64,000 nucleotides of DNA, from contig OZ231128.1 in assembly GCA_965153355.1 (NCBI GenBank), forward strand, positions 4,588,001 through 4,652,000, in the 5' to 3' direction. Position numbers and translations under genes: made by a program. Source of the DNA: Flaccisagitta enflata (taxonomy: Eukaryota > Chaetognatha > Sagittoidea > Aphragmophora). Of this stretch, positions 38,624 through 50,545 are shown in pieces; positions within the stretch are counted from its first letter, which is position 1; every line of letters begins with the position of its first letter. The notes under the pieces are model-generated. The model was not told the DNA's origin. It did no database searches and saw nothing but the letters and a program-made list of their open reading frames with translations.

Positions 38624-40195
38624 AACAACAGTCCTCGACTGTAGTCTATTTGGTGTCCGACCCGGCTAGTCAGTCTGACCCGGCTAGTCAGTCTGACCCG
38701 GCTAGTCAGTCTGACCCGGCTAGTCAGTCTGACCCGGCTAGTCAGTCTGACCCGGCTAGTCAGTCTGACCCGGCTAGTCAGTCTGACCCGGCTACTCAGT
38801 CTGACCCGGCTACTCAGTCTGACCCGGCTACTCAGTCTGACCCGGCTACTCAGTCTGACCCGGCTACTCAGTCTGACCCGGCTACTCAGTCTGACCCGGC
38901 TACTCAGTCTGACCCGGCTACTCAGTCTGACCCGGCTACTCAGTCTGACCCGGCTACTCAGTCTGACCCGGCTACTCAGTCTGACCCGGCTACTCAGTCT
39001 GACCCGGCTACTCAGTCTGACCCGGCTACTCAGTCTGACCCGGCTACTCAGTCTGACCCGGCTCCTCAGTCTGACCCGGCTACTCAGTCTGACCCGGCTA
39101 CTCAGTCTGACCCGGCTACTCAGTCTGACCCGGCTACTCAGTCTGACCCGGCTACTCAGTCTGACCCGGCTACTCAGTCTGACCCGGCTACTCAGTCTGA
39201 CCCGGCTACTCAGTCTGACCCGGCTACTCAGTCTGACCCGGCTACTCAGTCTGACCCGGCTACTCAGTCTGACCCGGCTACTCAGTCTGACCCGGCTACT
39301 CAGTCTGACCCGGCTACTCAGTCTGACCCAGCTACCAATTGCATACCTTAAAGTCCATGATGGCATACCTTGAAGTTCATGAAAGCATACCTTATAATCC
39401 AACAATAAAAAAGATAACAAAAAATTTTCAAATTTGAAAAAAAAAAATCAAAAAAAATATTTCTAAAAAAAAAATTTAAAAAAAAAAAATTAAATTTTTT
39501 TTTTCACAAAAAAAAAAAAAAATTTTTTTCAAAAAAATTTTTTTTTTCAAAAAAAAAAAAAAAATTTTTTCCAAAAATTTTTTCAAAAAAATTTTTTTTT
39601 CCAAAAAAAAAATTCTTAAGTCCAAGAAATAATTTTACTAGATACGTCATAAATACCCTTATATTTTCTTAACCAATACTCAGAATTTACTGAAATCTTG
39701 CAGGGGAGCTTTAATTGATGCAATGAACCTTCACAACAAGTTTGAACAACATTGGTGAACCTTTACTACCATTCCCCTATGTAAATTGCACAAGTCTAGG
39801 AATTGATATTACTAGCAAAATACCCTTATATCTTCTAAACCAATACTCAGAATTATCTGAAATCTTGCAGGGGAGCTTTAATTGATGCAATAAACCTTCA
39901 CAACAAGTTTGAACAACATTGGTGAACCTTTACTACCCTTCCCCTATGTAAATTGCACAAGTCCAGGAATTAATATTACTACAAAAATAATAGGCAAAGG
40001 GTATTAAATATTCATGAATGTTGTTGAAAGTTGGTACACAGGCTAGTAATGCCCTAAAAATAACACTGACCAAGTTTCATCAACATCTGAGTTGTAGTTC
40101 TCAAGTTTTTAAGGGTTGACACAACAAACAACAGACGGCTTACTACACGATCAGTGCTATGTTATAGTCCTCGACGTAAACTGACCGTCGAGGAC
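38624..40195 (-). mobile_element. Hairpin element E with 18-bp minisatellite core
   Basis: Read on the minus strand: 5' GTCCTCGAC, 11-nt loop, GTCGAGGAC. The body includes a ~165-bp direct duplication (39650-39975), an A/T homopolymer patch (39420-39620) and the minisatellite. The 3' end is CAGTC-GAG-GACTG followed by TTGTT. GTCGAGGAC recurs inside that 3' hairpin. Same plan as family A with unrelated sequence. Confidence 0.75.
38660..39330. repeat. 18-bp minisatellite, ~37 units
   Basis: gacccggctactcagtct repeated. The first seven or so units read gctagt and the rest gctact, with a single gctcct variant. Because 18 is a multiple of three, both strands stay open (DPATQS and RVRLSS). The plus frame lacks an ATG. 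Confidence 0.97.
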
Positions 40196-40624
40196 AAAAA
40201 GGAACAAAACCAGCAACCAGTCAACAATTTATAAACAGACCGTTAGTAAAAAATTAATTATCAACAATTGACTAGATTTAATTATCATGACGGTTTGATT
40301 GAGTAAAGAGAATGACAGTGATCCGTCCTGAATAATTTACTGGCGAGGAATAAATACCGGTATGTGCGAAAAGAAAATTTTAGGAACAAGTCCTAAACAA
40401 CCAAACTTACAGCCGGTTGTAAACCAAAAGCAACGGGCAAAGACCAAGGTAAAACAAAGACAAATCGATAATGTCTTTTTTTCTCAGCATGTGCATTGTC
40501 CAGATAAAATTTCACGAACCAAGCGAGAGACGTAGTATCGAATTTGAGGGATCAGATAAGATCAGACAATACATATACATGTATATACATGTATATAAAA
40601 GAAAAGATTCGAGAATGATCCAGC

Positions 40625-41522
40625 CTACAAGATGGGCGACATGGCGTGAGGCTGAGAGCCCCATGAGATGTACTCTTTCGTGGTAGCCGCGTGATATTCG
40701 TCTATCAGTTGCTGGAATGGAAAAGAGACAGAAATAGGAGACTAGTAGAATGGTAAAGAAGGTTGCAATGACGTACAGACAGGACCTTAATAAGAAGTGA
40801 GGATGGACCCAAAGGTTTAGCAGCCCCCCCCCCTAGAGCTCACATGGCTCAAGTGAATTTCTCACTTACAGTTGCGATTGACACCTTAGGTGGATACAAT
40901 TGGCGCCACCGTGGCGATTTTTGAATATCCATTTAGATCACCCTTAGATTTAGATAAATTGCCCAAATTTGCCCCCAAAAAAATGAACATTTTTTTCACT
41001 AATTTTGAAAATTTAAGGGTGTTCTAGGTGGAAATTCAAAAAACGCCACAGTGGCGCCAATTGTATGCACCTAAGGTGTCAACCGCCACTGGAAATGAGA
41101 AAATTGCTTGAGCCATGTAAGCTGTAGGGGGGGCTGCTAAACATTTGGGTCCCTCCTCACCTCTTATTAGGGTCCTGTCTGTACAAAAGGGAGAACTTCC
41201 GATACACAACCCCCTTCTTACCTGCACCACCTCCCTTGAGTGATCCATTTCGTCCAGGTTTTCCGCGAACATGGGTTCTTTTTTAAACTGGTCCAGAAAA
41301 GCTTCTCTCTTCCTTAATTTGTCGTATTGTTTGCAAGCGCGTTCGAAAAGACACGAGATGGAAGTGTGATTGGCCAGCATCAACCCAGAGACGCGGTGTG
41401 ACGTTTGCACGTACGGCGACTTACGCGATAACGCCACCTAGATACAACAGAAAATACCAATCATGGCGGATAATCGCCGTAGGAAAAAAGTCGTAAAAGC
41501 TGGGAGAAAAAGAGAGAGAGAG

Positions 41523-41588
<66 letters not shown>

Positions 41589-41676
41589 AGAGACAAGAGA
41601 GAGAGACGAGAGAGAGAATAAGAGACAAGAAAGAGACGAGAGAGAGACAGAGAGAGGAGAGAGAGACAAGAGAGAG

Positions 41677-41734
<58 letters not shown>

Positions 41735-41819
41735 AGAGAGGTAAGAGACAAGAGGGCAGGAGAGAATAGAGACAAAGAAAAGGGCAGAGACAGAGAGACG
41801 AGAGAGAGAGACAAGAGAG

Positions 41820-41900
<81 letters not shown>

Positions 41901-41975
41901 CAAAGAGAGAGCAGAGAGAGACAAGAGAGAAGAGACAGAGAAGAGAGAGAGCATGAGGGCATGAGAGAAGGAAGG

Positions 41976-42017
<42 letters not shown>

Positions 42018-42038
42018 ATAGAGACAAGACTCGTCACA

Positions 42039-42102
<64 letters not shown>

Positions 42103-44373
42103 GCATGAGCAAGCAGGGTAAATTACGAGTGATTTGAAAGCTAACTTCATTTTGACTCTTTTTTAATTGCGGACGAGCAACTCTATAAGAGGCTTTGTCC
42201 GTCCGTCCATCCATCTGTTGGTCTGTCCATCCGTTGGTCCGTAACCTACGAGTCGAAAAGTAGAAAAACGAGCATTTTAGATGTTTTTTTTGGGTGTTGG
42301 TGGGGGTGCGGATAGGGATGGATGCCCCTGCCCATTCGTCCGCAACGATATATAACCCCCTTCACTTGTTCATGTTACATAGGGCCCGAAATTAGGATCA
42401 ATGAAAAATATTGATCATTGGAAAAAAAGCGAAAAAGTAAAAAATTAAAAAAATCATAGCTCCAAAACTATTGATCGCACAGAATTCTGCTTGGCGTCAT
42501 CTGAAAGAGAATTAGTTCTTCCTTAGCTATCAATTTCATGCGTAGTATCATTCGGCCACCAAAACTTACCAACTTCTGCAAACCACTCACTTTTTTCCAC
42601 ATTATATCAACTGTTAATGATTCTGAATGCCTTAATTGCTTTATCTTTTCCCTATCTGAGGGCGGTCGTTTGCGATCTTAACCTGCGTGATGGTCTTTTG
42701 GTCCATCCGTAGAGCTCAAATCGAAATCATCAAATATTTAATAAAATTTCATCTCAAGTTTCAACCTCATGCTACATAAAGACTCACTTGAATAGACGCG
42801 GGTCCCCAAGGAATAAACGAGGCGAGCTTGCGTTCTCTAATTCTCTGAAGAGATTTATGAACTTGAGTCGGATCCACTTCGCCTTGTATGATGTTAAGAA
42901 TGGAAATGTAGCAATGCTTTTTCGCCAGTCTAGGATCTCGAGTCGTGCTCACCTAGGGTACAAGTTAGACAAATACAGATTGAGAAATTTTCAGGCGCGC
43001 ATGAGATGACAGGGCTGTTGTATGCTTTTCGAGCTCTTGAAAAAAGATAATTGCCGCTGGCGGAAATTGATTTGCTGAGGTACTTTATTAAGAGGGCGTT
43101 TCTAGTCAAAGACGATCGCGTTTTGAAAAGGCCACTCGGTCGCTCGCTACGTTCGTTCGCTCGCACCGCTCACTCGCTACGCTCGCTCATCCATTCACGG
43201 GCTCGCTCACTCACTTCGCTCTCTCCCTCGTGGGACAGTTGAAATTCTTGAATATGTGTTCACGCTCACTAGAAACACGCCCTAACTAGGCTGAATCTCA
43301 TCACTCCTAACCATCATATTTTTGGGCTGCAAGAGTCGGCGCATGACATCGAGGACGGTGGTCTTTCTGATGGCGGCCGTCTGTTGGTCGGTATGCAGGG
43401 GCGTGTAACCGGTCATCAAATAATGTAATCTCGGTGTCGGGATCAAAGAGGCGATTAAACCGATCAGGTCATTGTTCATGTATCCGGGATATCTGAAACG
43501 GGAGCAAGAAATGCGAATAAGCCTACAATTTGAAAATAGCGGTCAGCGAGATTGGCGCGAAAAGTCGAGAGAGTGGCCTGAGCTTGGGAACGTAGACTCT
43601 TATTGAAGCGCGTATTTGGGTCAAAATTTCTAATTTCGTCCGCCAATTTTAACCATACACACTAAGTGGTATTTGGAATGAAAATCAGACAAGCAGAGGT
43701 TGGTGTTTGATTGAAAAACCCACACGGCAACAAAATGGTTGAGTATATGAGAGCATTTTTTGTCCATAGGAACTCTATAGTGTTTCTGTGCGGGTTTGTT
43801 GATCAGACATCGGCCTCTGCTTGTCTGAGATCATTCATTATTAGGAAATTAAGTACATGGTTACATGGCTATCTAATTCTAAAAATATCACTTTTCAACC
43901 CCCTTGGGTAACCGCCCTAACATAGAGAGGGAGACTGAGAGTAGATGGGAGCTTTCAGGACTTTTCTGGATCTTAATGAACTATAAATAGGCGGAATTAA
44001 AGAAACCGAAATTGTAAAAGCACGCAAACGTGTACCTCAACGTTGTTGTTGAGGTGGCCATAATTGTAGAGACGAGCTGATTTATTTGAGCAAATGACGG
44101 GTTCTCGATGTGCAGACGTTCACTCGCGATTCTGCAAAGGCAAAAACCACCGCAAAGGCATTTGAGGCCCAAATCCTATCCTTTGAAGCCCCAAGACTGG
44201 GATTTGAGCCTCAAGGCTGGGATTTGGGCCTCAAGGCTGGGATTTGGGCCTCAAGGCTGGGATTTGGGCCTTCAGGCTACGATCTGAGTCGAAGGGGGGG
44301 GGGACGTAGAAGATGCAAAAACGCGCACTTTCGAGGCTTAAGTTGTGATTGTGTGTGAGTGTGTGTGAGTGTG

Positions 44374-44416
<43 letters not shown>

Positions 44417-46521
44417 TTCAGGGTCCGATGCCCCTGCCCACCGCGTCACTTGTTGTCAACCTGTTCAACGCCGTGTTGTCAAGCACAACGACGCAATCGG
44501 CGTTTTCGGTGAGACGCTTCAACGTAAGAATGGAATTGTAGGGTTGGACGACCACGTCTGATACTTCGTCCTGAAGTCAACCAATGATGAAATGTCATTT
44601 GATCGCAACCGCGCTAAAAAAAGCGGCAACGCACTCAAAACTCATGCGCAGGCCGCGCAGGCCACCCAGGCCCAGGCCACATGTTCCCAATGCAGAAACC
44701 GAAGATGATCATTACATATCGACTTCCACATCACTTTCAAGGTCGAAGTAATATACAAGAAATTGTTATACCATCACCCAGGATTCGATTTCATTTAAAG
44801 ACAAACATTTTTACCTGGCCCATTCCATCGCTAGCCATTAAAAGCTGACGGAAAGATTACGATGAAACAATTGAAACATATATATATACAGGTTTAGAAT
44901 GAGATACATAAGAGTAGGAAGTTTGTTAGCGGAACAAACTAAAACTTAATCCACGATAAACAATGGAAATTTCCTCTGCGCGATACTACAGGTTCGCATT
45001 CTTCATCCTAAAGTGTTAGGCCGTGTTTCTAATGACGACAACAAACGTGTTCATTCCCGCCAAACACGTTTTGAGCGTGAACACATATTCATGAATTTCA
45101 ACTCTCCCACAAAGGATTGTAAGTGGACTGAGTGAGCAAGTCCATGAACAGGGAGAACAAGCGCAGCAGAGTGAGCGAACGAATGTAGCGAGCGACTGAG
45201 TGGTCTGTTAAAAACGCGGTTCGCAGTGACTAGAATCGCGCCTAAATTCTTACCGATCCCACGACGAACTTAGCGACCCCAAATTCAAAAGCCAAATAAA
45301 TCTGACATACCTGATTCGGAAAGACTGAGTAGGTTTGAATGAGTTTCTTGGGGAATCGATCGTTGATGTGCTCGAGCAGGTAGGATCCCATGCCGCTGCC
45401 GGTCCCGCCGGCGATCGAATGGCACATGACGAACCCTTCCAAAGAATCAGAGTTATCCGCTTCACGATCGATGATGTCGAAAAGATCTTCCTGAAATTAT
45501 GCGAATCAAATGTACGATCATGTACATATGACTATCGATTCAAATGAGAAACTAGCTCCATTTACCGCAAATTGTAAATGTTGTTGCGCTCTCTCTCTTT
45601 CATTCATCAGTCTCAACATCAATTAAATACGGTGTTTCGAAATCAACCAGGGCGAACATGCACATTCGCTCCATCGATCAATGACGTCCGAGGTTAGCAA
45701 TATCAACCATCGCAAACCTGCACATTGGCTCCTTCTTTGTAGCCGGCCGCCCAATTATTGCCGGCGCCTCCTCCATCCGAGGAGAGATAGACATTCTCTT
45801 GATTGTATAACTTGGCGTAGGGCGATTTGAGGATAGACTGAATGACACGCGGCTCGAGATCAAACAGGATGGAGCGCGGAATGTAATGCTCGTCGTCAGC
45901 CTGACGATAATACCCGAAGAGTAATTGACAGGTGACGCGGGGTCACAATTTATCGTTACGGACAAGTGGGCAGGGGCACACCCCCTACCCCCCCCATTAT
46001 ACACAAACAATATCTTATACGTTACATTAGTTTTTTCCACTTTTCGACTCGATCATTACGGACGGACAGACCAACGGACGGACAGAGCCCAATGCAACTG
46101 CGTAACTACAAGCAGACCCGCTAGCTACTATCTTGCTAATAAGTATATAAACATCTGAAAAGAAGCTTTAAATTTGGAAGAATGATGCTCTCATATAAAT
46201 AAAATTACAATTACCAGATTGGTCGCAATTTGATGAGTTAAAACAAATATTCAAAATGAGACCAATCTGTTAATTATAGCTTCAATTATTTAAGAACTAC
46301 ATTCTTCCAAAGGTGATGCTTTTTTTGAGATGGTGATATATTTATTAGCAAGATAGTACCTGATAAAAGAAGACGTCTTTCCGATCAGTGCCTTCGGACG
46401 CGTATTCCTCAAGGATGCCTTCGGGGGAAATGCCGTGTTCGGCGCACAACTGCTTCCAAAACTCCATCCCGATCTGGTTGCCGCATTGTCCAACTTGAAC
46501 AGTTATGATTTCACGAGGCAT
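40625..46521 (-). CDS. TUBG1: Gamma-tubulin, complete
   Basis: Nine minus-strand exons: 46521-46360, 45900-45718, 45490-45311, 44570-44461, 44131-44036, 43492-43312, 42952-42788, 41437-41222, 40711-40625; 459 aa, slightly longer than human (451). It starts [20 protein letters not shown]. The tubulin GTP-binding signature GGTGSGMGS is at about 143-151, followed by [15 protein letters not shown] and [20 protein letters not shown], which is gamma-type and not alpha or beta. The protein ends [18 protein letters not shown] plus a 10-residue tail. Gamma-tubulin forms the ring complex that nucleates microtubules at centrosomes. All junction phases agree. Exon 6 uses a weaker donor (gttagg). Introns 1, 3-4, 6, 7 and 8 are filled with transposable elements, and the donor of exon 1 abuts one of them. 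Confidence 0.98.
40776..41181. mobile_element. TA-flanked foldback family B, copy 2
   Basis: CAGACAGGACCTTAATAAG and its inverse, TA on each side. Shares acaccttaggtggatacaat and gcgccaccgtggcgattttt with 14344-14744. It occupies most of gamma-tubulin intron 8, ending 40 bases from exon 8. Confidence 0.88.
41508..42110. repeat. GA microsatellite with GACA tail
   Basis: Impure GA/GAGAC blocks then (CAGA)n at 42042-42101, in gamma-tubulin intron 7. The SLSLSL frames are artefacts. Confidence 0.97.
42165..42370 (+). mobile_element. Hairpin family A copy in gamma-tubulin intron 7
   Basis: AATTGCGGACGAGCAACT at the 5' end, GTCCGCAAC near the 3' end and a CACTTGTT tail; the terminal hairpin is degraded. 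42400-42600 is the inverted copy of the 27640/28070 repeat. Confidence 0.7.
43094..43282. mobile_element. Family D element, copy 1
   Basis: Ends AGGGCGTTTCTAGT and inverse ACTAGAAACACGCCCT. The core is ggtcgctcgctacgttcg/ctcgctcactc. In gamma-tubulin intron 6. An inverted copy is at 45017-45245. Confidence 0.65.
44170..44415. repeat. Minisatellite gggcctcaaggctgggattt and GT tract
   Basis: Four ~20-bp units (44200-44280) and a gtgtgt tract (44345-44414) in gamma-tubulin intron 4. Confidence 0.85.
45017..45245. mobile_element. Family D element, copy 2 (inverted)
   Basis: Same ends and core as 43094-43282 in the opposite orientation, in gamma-tubulin intron 3. A more decayed third copy lies at about 63022-63265. 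Confidence 0.6.
45929..46108 (-). mobile_element. Hairpin family A copy (reverse) in gamma-tubulin intron 1
   Basis: Minus strand: degraded 5' hairpin, GTCCGTCC core, CCCCTGCCCACTTGTCCG and 3' hairpin GTGAC-CCCGC-GTCAC. Confidence 0.7.
46128..46356. mobile_element. TA-flanked MITE abutting the gamma-tubulin exon 1 donor
   Basis: CTATCTTGCTAATAA and its inverse, 229 bp, TA at 46126-46127 and 46357-46358. The right TA supplies the T of the GT donor (exon ends at 46360). Confidence 0.8.
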
Positions 46522-47006
46522 CTTGCCGATATCTCAGCGCAAGTGCTTATCAAATCAAAATCCAGCACATAGAGAGAGAGTGGAAAATTAGCTAACTGTC
46601 AATAGTTCACAACCCGCATCGGTCCATGATCCATGTATCCATTTTCAGGCACCGGCCTCATCTAAAAATGGTCTTTTTTTGTGGAGTAAAATAAAAAACA
46701 GATGACGACAGCAATGGATGACGAAATTGCGTCAATAAACGAAGGCAACGTTTAAAAACAAAATCAACGGTGTAAGCATAACAATAGGCAGTACTTTAAG
46801 AAGAGGCGCGTAATATGAATGGAATTCGCGCAGTTCAACGCCAAAAACAGCGTTAGGAGTGTTGACATGAAACATTTCGTTAAAATTAAATCCTTTCCAA
46901 TGTAAATGCATTGTGATAAAATATGAACTCATTAGTGCATTGATATACGTCTTGATATGATCTATTCCCATTATCCCATACTTGATATCCAGCGTTCCAA
47001 TCGTGA
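46522..47006. promoter_or_regulatory. Upstream region of gamma-tubulin
   Basis: About 485 bp between the gamma-tubulin ATG and the upstream gene's poly(A) signal; it must hold the promoter and 5' UTR. No motif stands out. Confidence 0.35.
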
Positions 47007-47012
47007 TTTATT
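47007..47012 (-). terminator. Poly(A) signal of the unidentified gene at 47064
   Basis: Minus-strand AATAAA (TTTATT on plus) 52 bases beyond the TAA, supporting a genuine last exon. Confidence 0.55.
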
Positions 47013-47063
47013 AAGGCAATTGTGGTGCTATAATTTGAGCTGACAATCTAGCGAAAAAACGAT

Positions 47064-47168
47064 TTAGCCGAACAATTGGAAAATGCTGTTTTTTCTCGGC
47101 TGTGAGTTTTCAGTTTCTTGTTGTTTCTTGGAGACCTTTTGTTTCTTCTTCGCCGGTTTGACCTCCGC
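47064..47168 (-). CDS. Terminal coding exon of an unidentified minus-strand gene
   Basis: After a good acceptor (attttgtcccacag) an open frame of 34 codons ends in TAA. It is Lys/Gln-rich (AEVKPAKKKQKVSKKQ) and finishes KNSIFQLFG. About 52 bases past the stop is AATAAA, as expected for a last exon. The basic stretch followed by a short hydrophobic end is reminiscent of C-terminal interaction peptides, but I cannot assign a family. Upstream exons should lie to the right; I found none I trust before the satellite block at 48.3 kb. The gene may therefore span that block, or this may be a remnant. It lies about 540 bp upstream of the gamma-tubulin start on the same strand. Confidence 0.55.
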   Translation of the reverse strand, partial: AEVKPAKKKQKVSKKQQETENSQPRKNSIFQLFG

Positions 47169-47922
47169 CTGTGGGACAAAATGGAGTTGAAAAGCGTCAT
47201 TTTAAAGAGAATAACCAATACTTTCAGGATCACTAGCTCTGCTGCTAATTTGGCGATTTTTTCGCTATTTTAAGCGAATTTTGGGACCTCCTAGCGACAA
47301 GAATTTCTCATCTAGCTCCTAGCGAATTATCTAGCGATTTTTTTCAAAACCCCTAGCTAATCTAGCTAATTCTAACGAATTTTAGCGAATTTCAGCTATT
47401 TCTCTCCATTTTTGCTGTATTTTTATCCAATTTTAGGCTTTCTCCAATTTTGAATGGAAGAATTGCTGATTCCCGATGGGTAATTGGAATCAGCATTCAC
47501 TTTCCCCACTGGGCAACTCGAAACCTATCGTTTTTCTTCTCCCAACTATCATGCTCTCTACTCAAGGGCCTCTAGAGGCCTACACACCCCATACAAATTA
47601 TAGGAGCCCGGACCTCAATTGTCATAGAAATGAAGAGGAAAGAAAGGAGAAAAGGGAAAAAGAAGACGGGAAAAGGAAAAAAAAAGGAAAAAAGAAAAAG
47701 AAAAAAAAAAAGAGAGAAAAAAGAAAGAAAAGAAAAAAAAATAAAGAAAGGAAAAAGAAAGAAAAGAAAAAAAGAAAAGAAAAAAAGGATAAGTCCACGG
47801 CCCAATAAAAACTAAAGCTCGTGAGAGAATAATGAGGAAAACCAAGCCCTTAGCCAGCAAATCAACAACCCGCTTTGTCACTGTGTCATATTATGTCATA
47901 CTGTGTCATATTATGCCTTTTT
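47169..47922. other. Intron-like sequence with ctagcgaatt repeats and a GA-rich block
   Basis: tagcgaattt/ctagctaatt motifs (47250-47400) and an AAAG/GAAA-rich tract (47630-47790). No upstream exon of the 47064 gene was recognised. Confidence 0.4.
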
Positions 47923-48061
47923 AGTCGCGGACACGCGACTCTACACGTTGCTGTGTCGGTCGGTAGGTCGGTCGGTAGGTCCGTCCATCACATTTTTGAA
48001 TGCCGAGCGGTTTTTGCACCGCTCCTGTCAAACCGTCCGCGACTGGATTGCCGGCCTTGTA
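47923..48061 (+). mobile_element. Hairpin family A copy
   Basis: AGTCGCGGACACGCGACT, ggtcggtaggtcg core, GTCCGCGACT at 48034-48043, ending GCCGGCCTTGTA. Confidence 0.8.
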
Positions 48062-49814
48062 TTATCACATTTTTTGGTTAACTGGCAATGAATGCTCAAT
48101 AATTTTTTCAAAATAAATGCATTGAATCCTATCCAATTGTATGAAGTAGCAGCAGTTTACATATTCAAGGGCATGTTACTCTTGTTATATGGATCATTTT
48201 TTTATCAATGGTTATCAGGTAAGCAAAGGAAAATCTAGCGAATTTCTAGCTAATTTGAAAAAAAACCTAGGTAAATGTGATTTGGCAGTACCCCTGGCCT
48301 CCAGTACCCCCTTGTAAAAATAATGGGAAAAAGTGGGGATATATCTTGGCAGTACCCTCAGCAGTACCCCAGTCTTCTCTTTGGGGAATGATCCTGGCAG
48401 TACCCCCTTAAATCTGGCAGTACCCCATGTTATAATGGGGAACTATCCTGGCAGTACCTCCTTAACTTGGCAGTACCCTTATATATATTAGGGAACGATC
48501 CCAGCAGTATCTAGTCTGTTTGGCAGTACCCCTTTAGAATACATGGGGAATCAAACCAGCAGTACCCTTATAAATCTGGCAGTACCCTCCTCATATTGCA
48601 TGAACAACCAAAAACAGTCAGTGTACAAAATGATAATGTTCATTAAGTGCATCAATAAAAAGAGAGGTTTCAAAGTGTTCAAATAGGTGGGGAACTATCC
48701 CAGCAGTACCCCCTTCAATCTGGCAGTACCCTTTAACAACATAAGAGTGGAGCTTTGAAAACCTGAATACAAAGTTGGGGAACTATCCCAGCAGTACCCC
48801 CTTCAATCTGGCAGTACCCCCTCCAAACTTTAGATTGAAGGCTTAAAATACTGATTAAAAAGTTGGGGAACTATCCCAGCAGTACCCCCTTCAATCTGGC
48901 AGTACCCCATCCAAACTTAGATTGAAGGCTTGAAAAACTGATTAAAAAGTTGGGGAACTATCTCAGCAGTACCCCCTTCAATCTGGCAGTACCCCCTTCA
49001 AACACGAGATTGAAGTATTGAAAAACTGATTAAAAAGCTGGGGAACTATCCCAGCAGTACCCCCTTCACTCTGGCAGTACCCCTTGTCAACATAAGAGTG
49101 GAGCTATAAAAACCTGAATACAAAGTTGGGGAACTATCCCAGCAGTACCCCCTTCAATCTGGCAGTACCCCCTTCAAACACGAGATTGAAGGCTTGAAAA
49201 ACTGATTAAAAAGCTGGGGAACTATCCCAGCAGTACCCCCTTCAATCTGGCAGTACCCCTTATCAACATAAGAGTGGAGCTATAAAAACCTGAATACAAA
49301 GTTGGGGAACTATCCCAGCAGTACCCCCTTCAATCTGGCAGTACCCCCTCCAAACTTTAGATTGAAGGCTTGAAAAACTGATTAAAAAGTTGGGAAACTA
49401 TCCCAGCAGTACCCCCTTCAATCTGGCAGTACCCCATCCAAACTTAGATTGAAGGCTTGAAAAACTGATTAAAAAGTTGGGGAACTATCTCAGCAGTACC
49501 CCCTTCAATCTGGCAGTACCCCCTTCAAACACGAGATTGAAGTCTTGAAAAACTGATTAAAAAGCTGGGGAACTATCCCAGCAGTACCCCCTGGAATCTG
49601 GCAGTACCCCATATCAACATAAGAGTGGAGCTAAAAAATCCTGAATACAAAGTTGGGGAACTATCCCAGCAGTACCCCCTTCAATCTGGCAGTACCCCCT
49701 TCAAATGTAAGAGTTTAGGCACATAAAGCTGATTAATATGTTGGGGAACTATCCCAGCAGTACCCCCTTCAATCTGGCAGTACCCCCTTAAAACATTTGC
49801 TTGAAGGTATAATA

Positions 49815-50545
49815 GCAGCCCAAAGGCAGTAAGTGGTCAGCGGTACCCGTGCCCTGCTTGAGTAGTATGTGATTTAGGTTGAGGGGGAGCAGGGCAGCGG
49901 CCCCGAAGGGGACGAAGTCCTGTAGAACACAGGGGGAATCTGTCCGTCCATCCATCCGTCCGTCCGTCCTTCTCTCAGCCTTCCTTCTGTCTAGGAAGCC
50001 CTGTTATTCAAACTCTCATTGAATAACATGGAGAAATGACAAAAGGCAGTATATGGACAAGGGTACCCCTGCTCTTCTTGAGAAGTTTGTAGGTTAAGTT
50101 GAGGGGGGAGCAGGCCAGGATCTAGGTCTCTGAGGCTAGAATCTGGGTCTCAGAGGCCAGGGTTGGAGTCTCGAGGCCAGGATTTGGTCTTTGAGGCCCC
50201 TGATTTAGGGCCTTGAGGCCAGGTCCTGGGTCCTGGAGGCCAAATCTGGGTCACAGAGATCAAGATCTAGATCTCTGAGGCTAGGATTAGGGTTTTAGAG
50301 GCCAGAATCTGGGTATAAGAAACCAGGATCTAGATCTTAGGGGCCAAAATGATAGAATTTTGACCAAAATTCAGGTTTTCTAGCCAGAATTTAGCCAGTT
50401 TGCTTGGATTAGGGCCATTTTGCTTGGATTTGGACCATTTTGCTTGGATTTGGGCCCCAAAGGAGACAAAGCCCTGAGAATGGGTTGGGGGGGGGGACGG
50501 ACGTACGGACGTACGGACGGACGGACAGATTCCCCCTGTGTTCAA
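49815..50545 (-). mobile_element. Family C stem-loop element (reverse)
   Basis: Carries ggtcagcggtacccgtgccc, the stem gggcagcggccccgaagggg and a partial inverse ending attccccctgtgt. The core minisatellite is gaggccaggatctgggtct. A second partial outer arm at 50040-50120 suggests an internal duplication. Boundaries are approximate. Confidence 0.65.

Noticed and set aside
38650-39420. Long open frames on both strands (DPATQS and RVRLSS hexapeptide repeats)
   Set aside because: They arise from an 18-bp minisatellite. The plus frame lacks an ATG, splice sites are absent, and the array lies inside a hairpin element.
43120-43240. ctcgctcgctacgctcgctc stretch considered as a CpG-type promoter
   Set aside because: It is the core of a family D element that recurs inverted at 45017-45245.
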